A DNA stretch of 64,000 nt from Ramazzottius varieornatus (GCA_001949185.1 BDGG01000005.1:2829972-2893971), one strand, 5' to 3'. Counted from the stretch's first letter, positions 44,686-54,711 are shown. Program-made: numbers and translations. The notes: a model not told the origin generated them from the sequence alone.

Positions 44686-47600
44686 ATGGCGAAAAGATCT
44701 TCAGGTTGTGTTATTCCAGGTTGTCCAACTCGATCGCTAAAGTACGATGGTCCGAAAGTCTCCGCGTTCGATTGTCCGAAGGGCGCTCGTGACACATGGC
44801 TCAAGATTATACCTCGTAACGGCACAGCCAGACTCAACAGGATCGTCGTCTGCGAGCGACATTTCGAGCCGGACTGCATACGGCGCGACAGTCATGATAT
44901 GGATGACGACGGCAACATCATCATGGTCCCACTCAAAGTCCCCAAATTGAAACCTGCTGCCCTGCCGACCATATTTCCCGACAATCCGGACTTTGTCCAA
45001 CCGAAACTACCAAAGCCACCAAAAGTTGTTAAACCCCCGAAACCCTTGAAAGGTAGAAAGGTTCGGCGGAAGTGTCTCACAACAGTCTGATAATATGCAT
45101 TTAATGTTGTCCAGATCCCGTGTTCTCCAGTTTTCCGTTTGCCCGAAGAAGAACCGGGAAGCCTGCCCCAATGATCACCGTACCCCGGGAACCAACACCT
45201 GAGCCTCCGGAAGGGGAGTTGGCTGTGGAGAGTCCGGTGGATAATGAGGCAGCTACGAAGGAACTCATATACCAGCGAGCATGTAAGGCATCCCCCTCCA
45301 GTCGCATATCGTCCTTACAGCTCTACCAGTTGCCGTACCATATTATAAAGAAGAATAGAGCCAATTTCTCAATGTCTCCGAAGGTTGCGAAAAGTGCGAC
45401 GCCCGTTTGGACGGACCATGCTTCGAACATGCACTTCCGGCTGACATCATCTACGATAAACCACCCGTTGCCCTGGCATATGGATCCCTCCCGGACACCT
45501 TAATTATCTCTGTGAAAGAATTAGACGCAGGTCAGAGGTACCCCTGTACAACAGAGTTTCAAATGGCCATGCGTTATATAACTGTTACTGCAGCGGATGG
45601 ACTTCCAGCTGTCACAGCCGTGGAATTTGTCAGCGCCAAAGAGACGATCCGACCTGGCATGCTGTTCGGTCCGTTGATCGCTCCTCTGGTTCCACTGGAA
45701 GACGTCGAAGAACCTCCGCGGTATGTCCTATGGTCGGAAGACAGAGAAGAGTTTCAAGCCTACGACCTTCGGGACAATTTCGTCTGTAACTGGACCAAGT
45801 TCATTCGGCCCACTTCCGACTTTGCCCAAGTCAACGTCGTCGCCTACCAGCAGAAGGACCACATATACTTCTTCACCGTCAAAGAAATGCCTGTCGACAC
45901 GGAACTGCGCGTCTTTGTCAAAGTCGCCAGTAACTGCAAGGTCTTGGAGGACTGGGTCTCTCCGCTGCTAGGTAGGACTGTTCAACCACCAGACATACCG
46001 TCGAACCCGATTGCTGGCAGCGAAGCGGAGGTCGTTTTCTCGGACTTATTTGACCATGTTGCTCTCCGTTTCAGATCACTTGTTGGCCCACCACGAACAG
46101 TTCGAGACAGGTATGGACGGACGCACCTCTGACGAACTGGAACAGTTCGAGGACGGGGATGAATTGACCGACACTGACAAGGATGACGTGAGCGAAGGTG
46201 ACTTTGAACAACTGGAGGAGTATGAGGCAGAAGGTGAGGGTGGAGTGATCGCGAATGATGTCCTTGTTCGGTTCGTTTTGGTACTATGCTCGCTCTGACC
46301 AGGGATGGAAAAGATCGCCAGACTGGAAATGTTGGAAGCACGAAAACGGAAGAGTCAAATGCTGGTACGGAACCGCGAACTGCGAAAAGCTCGACAGCTG
46401 GAGCGGAACAAAAGTGGCGACAACCCCAGCGACAACTTCCCGTTAGCTGGGGACTACCAGGAAACAGACGATGAGGGGGAAAGTGAGGATGGGATGGACA
46501 GCCTAAACCAGGACGAGGACATGGATGATTTTGGTATGGAAGGTGGGAGGTGAGCGAACAAGTTCGGGATTATTGTCATCTCAAGTGGAGGACGTTTCCA
46601 GTTGAAAAACATGAGAAGCTGCGCCACTTGAGGTTGTGATCGTCTCGAGCTTGTTTGCCGGCATCCCCAATTATCATGGTTTATCTTGCGTCAGATTACG
46701 TTGTTTTTCAAAACTTGTCAGAGTTGTCGGACGAGGAGGATGAAGAAGACTACCAGCACAGACCAAAGGCCCGCCGTGATTTCGGCCACATGACCCGGAA
46801 GCAACGAGCCGCTGCACGTAGAAGAATGGAAAGAGCGCGATACTGGAACGGAGGTGAAGATGTTGAGTCGCCCGAACTTAGGATTGATCCTTCTGGAATG
46901 TGAGCAGTCTAGTGGTGTTTAACAGTTTTGGTTTTGCACAGATATGACTGCCGAAGAAAAAGCGGCTTTCGATGCCAAGGAAGATCGGCGTAGCGACAGA
47001 CAGGCTCTTCGAAGGGGAAAACTTGATCGAACGGTACTGTACAGACTAGCTACGGTACATGTTCGATAATCAGGCCTTTTCACATTGTACGCCCATCTTT
47101 TAGAAAAAGATAAGACATGAGAGAAGACGAACCGGAGGTGACGGTAAGATGATTGCAGTATTGGGCCGGAAAACTTTTGATTATGTCTTCTGACGAGTAA
47201 CGTTGTCATAGCAGAGAAAATGGAAGAAGTTCGTGCAGAGAAGCGAGTGGTAGTTAGTCGGAGCAAGTTTTCTGATATGACGAAGGAGGAGAAGGAAGCT
47301 CATCGAAAAGAAGTGGCGCGGAGATACAATGCGAAATTACGGGAAAAAGTGTTGGCAGAAGGAGAACGATACAAGAATGGCCGTAAGTCGTTGCGAAATC
47401 TCACACAGCGAGTTCGATCAATTTTGTGACTGAGTCTTTGTAGATATGACTCCGGAGGAAAGAGCGGCCTTTGAGGAGAAGCAGAAAGCGGTGGAGGAGA
47501 AGGGAAAGAAACAGTACGCGAAGACAACGGAAGAAGACTTACGCGCCAAACGAGAAGCTCACCGACTGCGAAGGCAACGCTTCTGTGATGGCGGTAATGC

Positions 47601-47950
47601 TTTAGCTTCTCGTAAAGCCTTAGCTAATTGCAATTTCGTTCGGCTCATTTGTGAGTTTGTTGGGTATTTGTTTTGTTTTCAGAAATGACGCCAGAAGAAA
47701 GTGCGGCATATTGGCGAAGGCGGATACGGCACAACCATATGTCCAAACTGAGACGAGCAAGAATCAAGGCTGCGAAGTTGGGTCAGTTCATTTTTGCGAT
47801 GCTCGACTTAAGTTTTCCGGATACGGAACTTTATACGGCAAATATTCTCATAATAGTACGGAATTCTGATGCTCTTTGCAGGTTTGAAGCCGGCCGGTGA
47901 CCATGGAACTTCCCAAAGCAGTATTCGACAGAGTGGTTTGCGGAATCTCG
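44686..47950 (+). CDS. THAP, zinc-knuckle and PR/SET protein, locus 2 (apparently intact)
   Basis: ATG 44686 opens a THAP finger with all ligands: C8-x4-C13 (CVIPGC), DTWLKIIP, CERHFEPD and the box AALPTIFP. Exon 1 ends at 45052 and joins in phase to 45115-45282. The next exons carry a zinc knuckle (CEKCDARLDGPCFEH, about 45390) and the PR/SET domain (45599-45975: MLFGPLIAPLVP, YVLWSE, NFVCNWTKFIRP, VVAYQQKDHIYFFTVKEMP, DTELRVFV), the layout of PRDM7/9/11. Then come acidic exons (46072-46250, 46305-46553) and a run of charged repeat exons (46722-47780), with a last exon from about 47881. THAP is a DNA-binding domain; PR/SET domains methylate histones or act as interaction modules. Key PRDM aromatic residues (VWY) are replaced by VFV, so catalysis is doubtful. 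The acceptor before the knuckle exon is not fixed. Confidence 0.8.
45692..45957 (+). repeat. 266 bp tract identical to 32542-32807
   Basis: This PR/SET core of locus 2 is the partner of the identical tract in locus 1; see that entry for the contrast with the diverged flanks. Confidence 0.85.
46576..46662. mobile_element. MITE copy 6 (partial, single hairpin)
   Basis: TCAAGTGGAGGACGTTTCC and AAGCTGCGCCACTTGAGG form the hairpin; the right end GATCGTCTCGAGCTTGTTTGCCGG fits the family. The left end is missing. It lies in an intron of locus 2, between the acidic exons and the charged repeat exons. Confidence 0.7.
46722..47780 (+). repeat. Tandem array of charged 30-55 residue exons
   Basis: Successive exons start after an AG acceptor and open with related words: HMTRKQRAAARRR (inside 46722-46853), DMTAEEKAAFD (46942 on), DMTKEEKEAHRKE (47213-47382), DMTPEERAAFEEK (47444-47593) and EMTPEESAAYWRR (47682-47780). 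Most end in a split glycine codon, giving phase 1-1 exons that can be duplicated without breaking the frame. The exon at 46942 does not end cleanly in phase at its best donor. Locus 1 has relatives (ELNSEEKAAFER, EISLEEKQALEK). Confidence 0.8.
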
Positions 47951-48481
47951 AGGCGGGATCTTAAAGCCAGGTGACGTTTTTCGCGTATGGCTAGAAAACG
48001 GGATTCTTCCAGAATCTTCCTCGAAGTATGGGGGGAGGCCTCCGGGTGTCTTTCATCGAATATTTTCCTCGTACATTACTGTATGCAACTATCATTCTTT
48101 TGACCAGTACTGGTCACCACCCGAATAGTTCTTTGCATTCTCCTTTCCCGTTTTATGTTACGTGGATCGAGAGTACTCCGGATATCGTTGTAAGACTGGC
48201 CAACCGGGGTCAACCTGATGCCAAACTTGATTTGCCTGTGGCCACACTACTCCTTCTCTAACGTTACTTTAGCAGGCGCAATAAAACAGTCAAATTTAGC
48301 ATCGGGTTGGCAAGCATTTCCGGCGTTGTAATTACAACGGAGTCAGTCAGAAGCGTTAGGTAGCATGGTGGCCACCCAATTATTCAAAGTTGTGATTAGC
48401 TGCTGTGCTTACGAGTGATGTTGCAGCTCATTTTAGCTACAGTCGGACTTCCATCCCGCGATGGCAGCTTAACACTCATAA

Positions 48482-49264
48482 TACCGGGGGTACAACTCGG
48501 TTTTGCAGCGCACGGTTATCTGACCGCAAATCACTTCCTGTGCAGCTTTGGCGGTTCGGTATTTGTTGTTTGCCTGTGGTGGCAAGTTCTCTATGACATG
48601 TAGCTGGTGACCGCTGGCTAAACACTACGTACGGAATTGGAAATATTTTACAAGGTTCAAGGGCAAACTGCTCCCAACACATGTTCCAGGTCCTCCTTCA
48701 CGCGCCAAGCTTTTCAACAGCTGGAAACCAATTCAGAACAACTCAATCACTTCTTTACAACATCATATCTCCAGCGTCCAACTAGCGGTTGTCCAGTGGT
48801 CAGACAAAAAATCGCAAGTTGCTCGTGGTATTTCGACATATGGCGCAGCCCATGACGTCACGAACGATACCACCACTGGTGGCGCCGCCAAGGTGGCAAG
48901 AAGTAAATTCAATCTTTCAGATTTCTATTTTACGCATTGACTTTTTACGCATTGCCCTGTCCCACAAAGACTGAGCGAAGAACAATGATGGTTTGTGGCT
49001 CATGTAACGTTCATGTTTGTGCACCGCACAGATTAACGAAGCAGAGTGTTGTTTGTTTAAATTGCAGCAAGAAGAAATCGAAATAAGTGTAGCGAAAATA
49101 AAATGAAATACATTGGCTTACCCCGGTCATGTGGCGGAACATTACGTTGGTTTTGCGCAGTAACATTCGCAACTTCATGGGGAAGCATCGTGATTGGTCT
49201 GTACACGCCTCTGTTTTGCTTCCAACCAGTTAGAAGGCTGCGGAACTCAGTTGTACCCCCGGTA
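48482..49264. mobile_element. Non-autonomous element with TACCGGGGG ends
   Basis: TACCGGGGGTACAACT at 48482-48497 has its exact complement at 49249-49264, and similarity extends inward about 10 more bases. The 783 bp between them has no supported gene. No target duplication is apparent, so the class is open. Confidence 0.65.
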
Positions 49265-49292
49265 CTCTGCCAGCATGAAATTGCCCGGTAGT

Positions 49293-49404
49293 GTATACTC
49301 TCCCGAAATTCACGTACGTCACTCCATTCAGAGTATAAAACTAGAGAAAGAGTTCTCATACGGTGACTATAACAGTGACGTACGTGAATTTCGGGAGAGC
49401 ATAC
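49293..49404. repeat. 31 bp inverted repeat flanking a 50 bp spacer
   Basis: GTATACTCTCCCGAAATTCA at 49293 (31 bp arm to 49323) pairs with the arm at 49374-49404 with one mismatch. The arms contain the palindrome GTACGT. It starts about 30 bp after the TACCGGGGG element. Confidence 0.8.
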
Positions 49405-49439
49405 AGTATTACAAGTGTAAATCTCTGTTAGAGCATGGA

Positions 49440-49860
49440 ATCTGGTCGCATGTGCTGTACTGAACTGCAGCTGTGCTGTGCTGCAGCACAGCTGCAGCGC
49501 TTCAACCGAAGAAATTTGTGCGGCACAGCACAGCATACAGCAGAGAGCCATAGACTACCGCGCAGATGCACCTACCGAAACCTTCCAAAAATTACAGTTT
49601 TTTGGCATTCGAACGTCAGCCGCCCCAGCTTTGCTGTACTTTAAGGCAACGTTCTCCAGGTTGACTACCGATTTCGTTGACTGAATTACAAACCACGTCA
49701 ATACATCGGCGTTCCATGCAGTTGCATCAGGTCAACGTGCATCTGCAGCACAGCTGCTTAGCCACTGGGCATGAAAGTTGTGCAGCACAGCGCAGCGTAC
49801 TACGCCCTGGTAATGTGCGCAGCTCAGTTACAGCGTACTTTTGGAACTGCGGCCCAGTGC
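49440..49860. repeat. CAGCA/GCTGTG-rich repetitive stretch
   Basis: Words such as CTGCAGCACAGC and GCACAGCACAGC recur near 49460-49545 and 49740-49800. Open frames through it are compositionally biased and I do not treat them as genes. Confidence 0.5.
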
Positions 49861-50054
49861 TCTAATCTCTGTACTGTTACGCTAAATGGACACTGCTCGT
49901 ACGATTTTGACTTTCGAGCCTGCTGGCATACAGAACAAACACCCATCAAGTGTTGCTTTGATAGCTGCGGAACCTCGTTCCCACCTGCTAATCTAAGCCC
50001 GCTTCTGCAGTCGGACTGGTCGATCACGTAACCGGTTCGAACAACTTAACAAGG

Positions 50055-51397
50055 ATGGCGGGTCTGATTCCGGAGGATATCGTAACGAGCTTTGACGCGG
50101 AGCCATCCTGCAGCTCGGCTGAAGAGGCCAGCGACCAAGACAGTGAGCACACAGAAAAATCTGCACGGAAGACGAGGAGAGCAGTGCCACGGATTCGGAG
50201 CGCGGGCGTGTTGGACGAAGCAGGGTGGCTGGAAGGAGTCGTCGGACCAGGTACGAGACGTAAGACCATTGCTCTAGTCAATATTTATAGTGACTTTCGA
50301 TGTTCGTTAACCTTGCTTGATATGCCTTCTTCCTCTCACAGATCGGCTCGCCGGACAAGAGTTGCTCCTGACGCCATCAAGAAGGACTCCGTCATGAAGG
50401 ATGGGATGAGTATGAATGCGGCTTCAAAGTTCCCTGGAGTTGGTGGTGCAGAAACTCTGCGCCGACACCTGATCAAAGCCGGTTTTCAACCAGCGATTCA
50501 TCACCGGAAATCTACGAAGGAGCAAATTGATGCAGCCGTGAAAGATATTGTGGAGCGCCACATGTCCAGAAACAAAGCTTGTAAGGTGCATTAGCTGTCA
50601 TGGCACACGGTGTGCAAAGCGATCAAGGATCGGAACCTGTAAGTTCAGATTTTTCATTCCGCGTCAAATGTTTGCTAGTCGTCGGAATCGGTATACATAA
50701 TTGTCTTCCTGGATAATCGTTTACGGTTGTTGGTTCGTAATTTAGTGTATGCGGAAAGCGAGAGAATCCCATCTACGAGAAAGCTGTGGCCGAAGTCACG
50801 CAGAACGGCGCCTCTTGCAGATCCACCGGCAAACGATTCAACATCCACCCAATGACAATCAAAGCGGGCTATTCGCTGCCGGCCTTGAGGAATAGGGTTG
50901 GAGATGGCGGAAGGACGCAGATTAAGATGGCTGCACAAGCGGTTCTCGACCGGCACATACCTGTCAGACAAGCTGCCATGGAGTTTGGAGCAGACTACAC
51001 GACAGTTCGCCTGGAGCTGACGCTCCGCGGGTTCGAGTACAGCAAGACCAAACCAAGCAAGTGGGTCAAGAAAACCTCCAAGCCGTTTGCTGTAGTAAAT
51101 TCTTCTAACGTAAAACCCAATCAGTCTGCTCAAAAGAGAACTGCGCAATCAGAGTCCGGGGAAACCGATATGGAGGAAGAAGAAATAGATCTACCCGAAC
51201 CGATAGCGCAAGAGGAAGTGACCACTAAAGGACCCAACGAAGGGCTGGGACCGAGGGACTCGCCGGAAATCGAGAGGATCGTGGATGTACGACAGCAACG
51301 ACAGTACCTAGTTCGATGGCAAGGCCAGACAGAAGAGCAGGCGACCTGGGTGGACGAGGATGTCCTCCTGGGACTGGGCGCTTTGAACATCAAGTAG
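50055..51397 (+). CDS. Helix-turn-helix-like plus chromodomain protein
   Basis: From ATG 50055 an acidic, serine-rich N-terminus leads to a helix-turn-helix-like segment (MNAASKFPGVGGAETLRRHL), then, after about 50590, HTVCKAIKDRNL and a second segment (YEKAVAEVTQNGASCRSTGK and IRAAMEF-like VRQAAMEFGADYTTV). A low-complexity linker precedes a C-terminal chromodomain (IERIVDVRQQRQYLVRWQGQ, ATWVDEDVL) ending at TAG 51397. The repeats resemble pipsqueak-type segments of transposases and domesticated relatives. Of the chromodomain aromatic cage only the Trp remains. Splicing around 50590-50745 is needed to join the halves; a GTAAGT follows DRNL at 50639. I cannot name the family. A domesticated transposase fused to a chromodomain is one reading. 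Confidence 0.6.
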
Positions 51398-51542
51398 AGT
51401 TCTTTGTCGCTTTGCTCTCTTAAAACTCACCAGATGTCACAGGCAAGACATGTACTGGATTGAAACAACTCGAGACTTCTTTATTTTCTTTGAAAAACAC
51501 TGAACTGCAAAGTACCGGGCAACGATATGATCCCAAGAGGCC

Positions 51543-51899
51543 TTAAGGTTCATTGGCTGGTTTAGGGCATTTGGTCGCTCCGTGATCGGTGGCGCCACAT
51601 CGTTTGCACTTGTGGAAGAACTTGCAGGGGTTCTTGTCGCAGCCTGCGGCGTTGAAGGCTTTGCAAATGTTGAGCTGATCGACGTTTTTGCCGGGCGGAC
51701 CGGTGGGCTTCGCTTTCTCCTCCTTCTCCTGCTTGGGTCCACAGTTCACAGCACCGTGGTCTTTAGCGCCACATTTCGAACAGACGTGGACATAGCGACA
51801 GGGATTGTTGGAGCACGAGCCACGCTGGTCGAAGATGGAACAGGGCGTGTGGGTCTGGCCCTTCTTGGGATCATCATCGGCGGCTTTGCTCAGAGGCAT
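51543..51899 (-). CDS. Small CCCH/zinc-knuckle protein
   Basis: A single-exon frame of 118 codons runs from ATG 51899 to the stop at 51543. It contains two copies of the same unit: a CCCH-like finger (CSIFDQRGSCSNNPCRYVH and CKAFNAAGCDKNPCKFFH), each followed by a C-x2-C-x4-H-x4-C knuckle (CSKCGAKDHGAVNC and CKRCGATDHGATKC), joined by a lysine/proline-rich linker. Such units bind single-stranded RNA or DNA. All zinc ligands are present and the frame is open, so it is probably functional. It converges on the chromodomain gene, whose stop is about 150 bp away. Confidence 0.8.
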   Translation of the reverse strand: MPLSKAADDDPKKGQTHTPCSIFDQRGSCSNNPCRYVHVCSKCGAKDHGAVNCGPKQEKEEKAKPTGPPGKNVDQLNICKAFNAAGCDKNPCKFFHKCKRCGATDHGATKCPKPANEP

Positions 51900-52294
51900 T
51901 GTGGGTATTACCTTAGGTTACACAGTGGGTTTTGCAAAACTATCTGGAAGGTAGTACAGGAAAAAACCTACAACTTAAGTACACGGGAAACCACAGCGGT
52001 CTACTTGAATTTTGTTTTGGCATGTTTTTGTTACTTGGATACTAAATTCATCAGCAGGAAAAGGAAAGAACCAACGGATAAAATTATCGTCTTCTCGCAA
52101 TGAGCAGAAAATCGAACACAGTTTTGGGTAAAGAATCTGGAGAAGCACCGTTTCCATGCCACCGTCGTACCAACAAAGTGGAGGCATCACAAGGAAGCAG
52201 CAAGATCACGAACCACTATGCAACAGTAATTTGAATATAACAGCAATTTTTTTCTCGGAAAGAGGAACAGTGGGAAGTATACTTGAAGAGAAAA

Positions 52295-52480
52295 TCACAA
52301 ACGGTACACATATTGAAACCACTGATTGACACCACAAAGCTGCAGCTCGATCACTATCGGGTACGGTGGGTTTTCTATCTTAAATCCCTCCGGCCGGATT
52401 TTGAATTCGTTCACCGGCAGCAACATCCTCCCGAAGAAGGCACAATCGAGACTGTTCAGTTCACGACCATCGCTCGTCAC
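52295..52480 (-). CDS. Uncharacterised LDCAFF-family exon, copy A
   Basis: The peptide RELNSLDCAFFGRMLLPVNE ends at 52295. The motif ELxxLDCAFFxxML recurs in copy B at about 54240. I do not recognise the family. It is probably one exon of a minus-strand gene whose 5' part lies above 52480; a MITE at 52581-52768 separates it from the next exons. Confidence 0.4.
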   Translation of the reverse strand: MTSDGRELNSLDCAFFGRMLLPVNEFKIRPEGFKIENPPYPIVIELQLCGVNQWFQYVYRL

Positions 52481-52580
52481 GCTACTCTATATTCCACTTC
52501 TCCACAGTCTCTTCTCTTTCATCAGTTGTACACTAGGTTACACGGAAACAGAATCAAGCACTCTCTACTGATAATGGGAT

Positions 52581-52768
52581 CTCGGTAAACAAGCTCCACC
52601 AGATTCATTGCTCAAGTGGCGCACGTTCCCGAAGTCATTGGCTGGACGCCTGCACCACTTAACGAAACACGATCTGTCGAGTTCCCAAGTGGCGCACGCT
52701 TTCAGTAGTCCTACCCGAAAGTGTGCGCCACTTGAGAAAACGATTTGGAGAGTTTGTTTGTTTGCCGA
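52581..52768. mobile_element. MITE copy 7 (two-hairpin form)
   Basis: It starts CTCGGTAAACAAGCTCCACC and ends GTTTGTTTGTTTGCCGA. The hairpins are CAAGTGGCGCACGTTCC with GCCTGCACCACTT, and CCAAGTGGCGCACGCTTTC with GTGTGCGCCACTTGAG. A minus-strand frame from the neighbouring gene runs into its right end. Confidence 0.85.
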
Positions 52769-52769
52769 A

Positions 52770-53800
52770 CTCAAGTTCCCGATACCTGGGAAGCTGTAGG
52801 TACTTCGAGTCTTTCTTCCGGCATTCTGTCACCAATGTCTCCGGTAACTGACTCAGCATATTTTCCAGCCATTGTGTCTGCGCTTTCGGAAAAGGCCACA
52901 TGGTACCCGCTTCGTCCAGCACTTTGAACAGTTTACCCTCACGTCTTGGGATATCTTTGTGTTTCAGAATTCTCTTAGTCAGCTCAACAGGTTTAGGGCA
53001 CCTCAGGAACCCATGACCAATACGAGACGCTACGCTGCCATTCTTCGAAGGTATGTGCATCCTCGCACAGACTTTCCGTCACATCGGCCATGAGAAAGCC
53101 GATCTTGCTGTTGACCAGTCGTAGCTGGCAGGACTTGTCCGAAAACTTTTCGATGAGCTTGATTATCTTGGTGGAACTCTTGGCATCACCATAAAGAGTG
53201 ATGCTGGTTACGATTTGCAAAGGAAAGTCAAAAGCTTTGTTAAACACTTCGTCACTTAACGTGATCCAGAAGTTGGGACGAGAAGGAACGAACACTATGT
53301 GACGCAGGCTGTTCGGTTCGAGGATGAACTTTCGTTTAGCTGTGATCTTCTTTCGCATGTTGTTGCGGGTTATACTCTTTCCGTAGAGTGGATCATCGGG
53401 GGAGAAAGCGAAACCCTTATTCAGGACGGCAGTCCGAGAAAGCGACGATTTCCAGTCGGAAGCAACCCTGTCAACCGATCAATAGAAACATCTCTGCGCC
53501 GCATGTTGAAGTCTTTGTAAGAACGAAGCTCTTCCATCGCGGGCGTTAACGGTGTTGATATCTGCAAAGTGAAACCGTACAGTATAACTGCATAAAATAC
53601 AGACTGGCGGATTGGTTGGTGGTATCGTAGATTAGAACCAGGCATCTACCTCGAGAGTTTTGAACGAGAACGGAAATAGTAACTGTTGTCAGCCGCTTCG
53701 TCCGACCGGACTCCGACGCCGATATCGATGTCCCAAACTGGGAAAATGTTTTGAAGCTGTTTTTTATCAATGACATGCGCAATCGATCGTGCTCTTCCGT
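52770..53800 (-). CDS. Uncharacterised multi-exon gene
   Basis: Exon-like segments read downward: about 53795-53650 (QLQNIFPVWDIDIGVGVRSD, then a GTAGATG donor), 53560-53460 (TPAMEELRSYKDFNMRRRD), 53450-53050 (FSPDDPLYGKSI, then VPSRPNFWITLSDEVFNKAF and IGFLMADVTESLCED) and 52960-52770 (TMWPFPKAQTQWLENMLSQL). The frames can be linked through plausible introns, but I could not fix every junction. No known domain is recognised. It may belong with the LDCAFF exon at 54300-53980 as one gene. Confidence 0.45.
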
Positions 53801-53859
53801 ATGTACTGAACGTCAGGCTGCGATATTAATCAACCATCAGCCAATCAATCGTTTCAAGC

Positions 53860-53908
53860 AGGTCTTGCGCGTGTCCTCGTAAAGTAACGATGGACACGCG
53901 CAAGACCT
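53860..53908. repeat. Perfect 17 bp stem hairpin
   Basis: AGGTCTTGCGCGTGTCC (53860-53876) pairs exactly with GGACACGCGCAAGACCT (53892-53908). TCGT/ACGA can add four more pairs inside after a single-base bulge. The loop is AAAGTA. It lies between two exon groups of the uncharacterised minus-strand gene(s). Confidence 0.9.
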
Positions 53909-53979
53909 CTGGTAAATTTAGCAAGAAGGATATCCTCTAATAACAAAACCACAAGGTTCTATTTTTAAAGCAACCCCGT

Positions 53980-54300
53980 CTAAAATAAAAATTCAGTCTG
54001 CATCAATATATGGGTTGAAATGCGAAGAGCTCTGACATTCTGCTGGTTGTGCTGCCTAGTCCCATCCCAGGAGGCGGCCCAACAGGGTACCTGTGTACAG
54101 TATTCGTACCCAGCCCATTGTGTCTTTCCTGGAGTACGAACTTTATGACGCAGTGGCTGGAAAAACGGCATATCTTCCCAACGAAGTTCGTCGTGGAGCC
54201 CTTGCAAGCCATCCATGAAGATTAGCAACATCAGGAAAAAGGCACAGTCCAGGGTATCCAGCTCCTGATCGTTACACGCCGCACCGCTATAAAGTCCCAT
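53980..54300 (-). CDS. Uncharacterised LDCAFF-family exon, copy B
   Basis: ATG 54300 starts MGLYSGAACNDQELDTLDCAFF and continues with hydrophobic LMLLIFMDG, then charged sequence. Its first third matches copy A at 52480-52295. The rest (from about residue 50) may be intron. It is probably the first exon of a minus-strand gene. Confidence 0.4.
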   Translation of the reverse strand: MGLYSGAACNDQELDTLDCAFFLMLLIFMDGLQGLHDELRWEDMPFFQPLRHKVRTPGKTQWAGYEYCTQVPCWAASWDGTRQHNQQNVRALRISTHILMQTEFLF

Positions 54301-54431
54301 CTTACTCGGCTACAAAACCTCGAGCCCCCAATAAATGAATCGAAATTTTGTCGAGCAGGATTGGAGAGGGAAACTGGGACCTTCAAAACGGAACGCTTGC
54401 AGAAATGACTGATCGAGAGAGTTGAATCAGA

Positions 54432-54521
54432 TAGCCATCTCAAGTGGTGCACGCTCTCATTGTTATTGGCTGAAAGTGTCCGCCACTTTGGAAATCATTC
54501 GGTTCTGATCGTTTGTCCGCG
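54432..54521. mobile_element. MITE copy 8 (single hairpin, partial)
   Basis: CTCAAGTGGTGCACGCTCTC and GAAAGTGTCCGCCACTTTGG form the hairpin, and GTTCTGATCGTTTGTCCG is the right end. The left end is missing. Confidence 0.7.
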
Positions 54522-54529
54522 TCCCAAGC

Positions 54530-54711
54530 GATGAATGGGCTTACCGAGAACCATGCAAGAACTCCTTATCTTGTCAAACTTGGAACAGGACCATGGAAGG
54601 CTATCCCAGTAGTATTCCATCAGCCAAGTGGTGATTCTGGCATCGTGTGGCCAGATGAGACCCTGCTCATCTCAAAACTTGAACAACGTTGTATACATTG
54701 CACTCTTCAAG
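54530..54711 (+). CDS. Possible exon of an unknown gene
   Basis: ATG 54531 opens MNGLTENHARTPYLVKLGTG, then WPDETLLISKLEQRC, to a good donor CAA/GTACGTG at about 54711. Composition looks real, but no family is recognised and no next exon was found. The 54.9-55.6 kb stretch after it shows nothing I can name. Confidence 0.35.
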
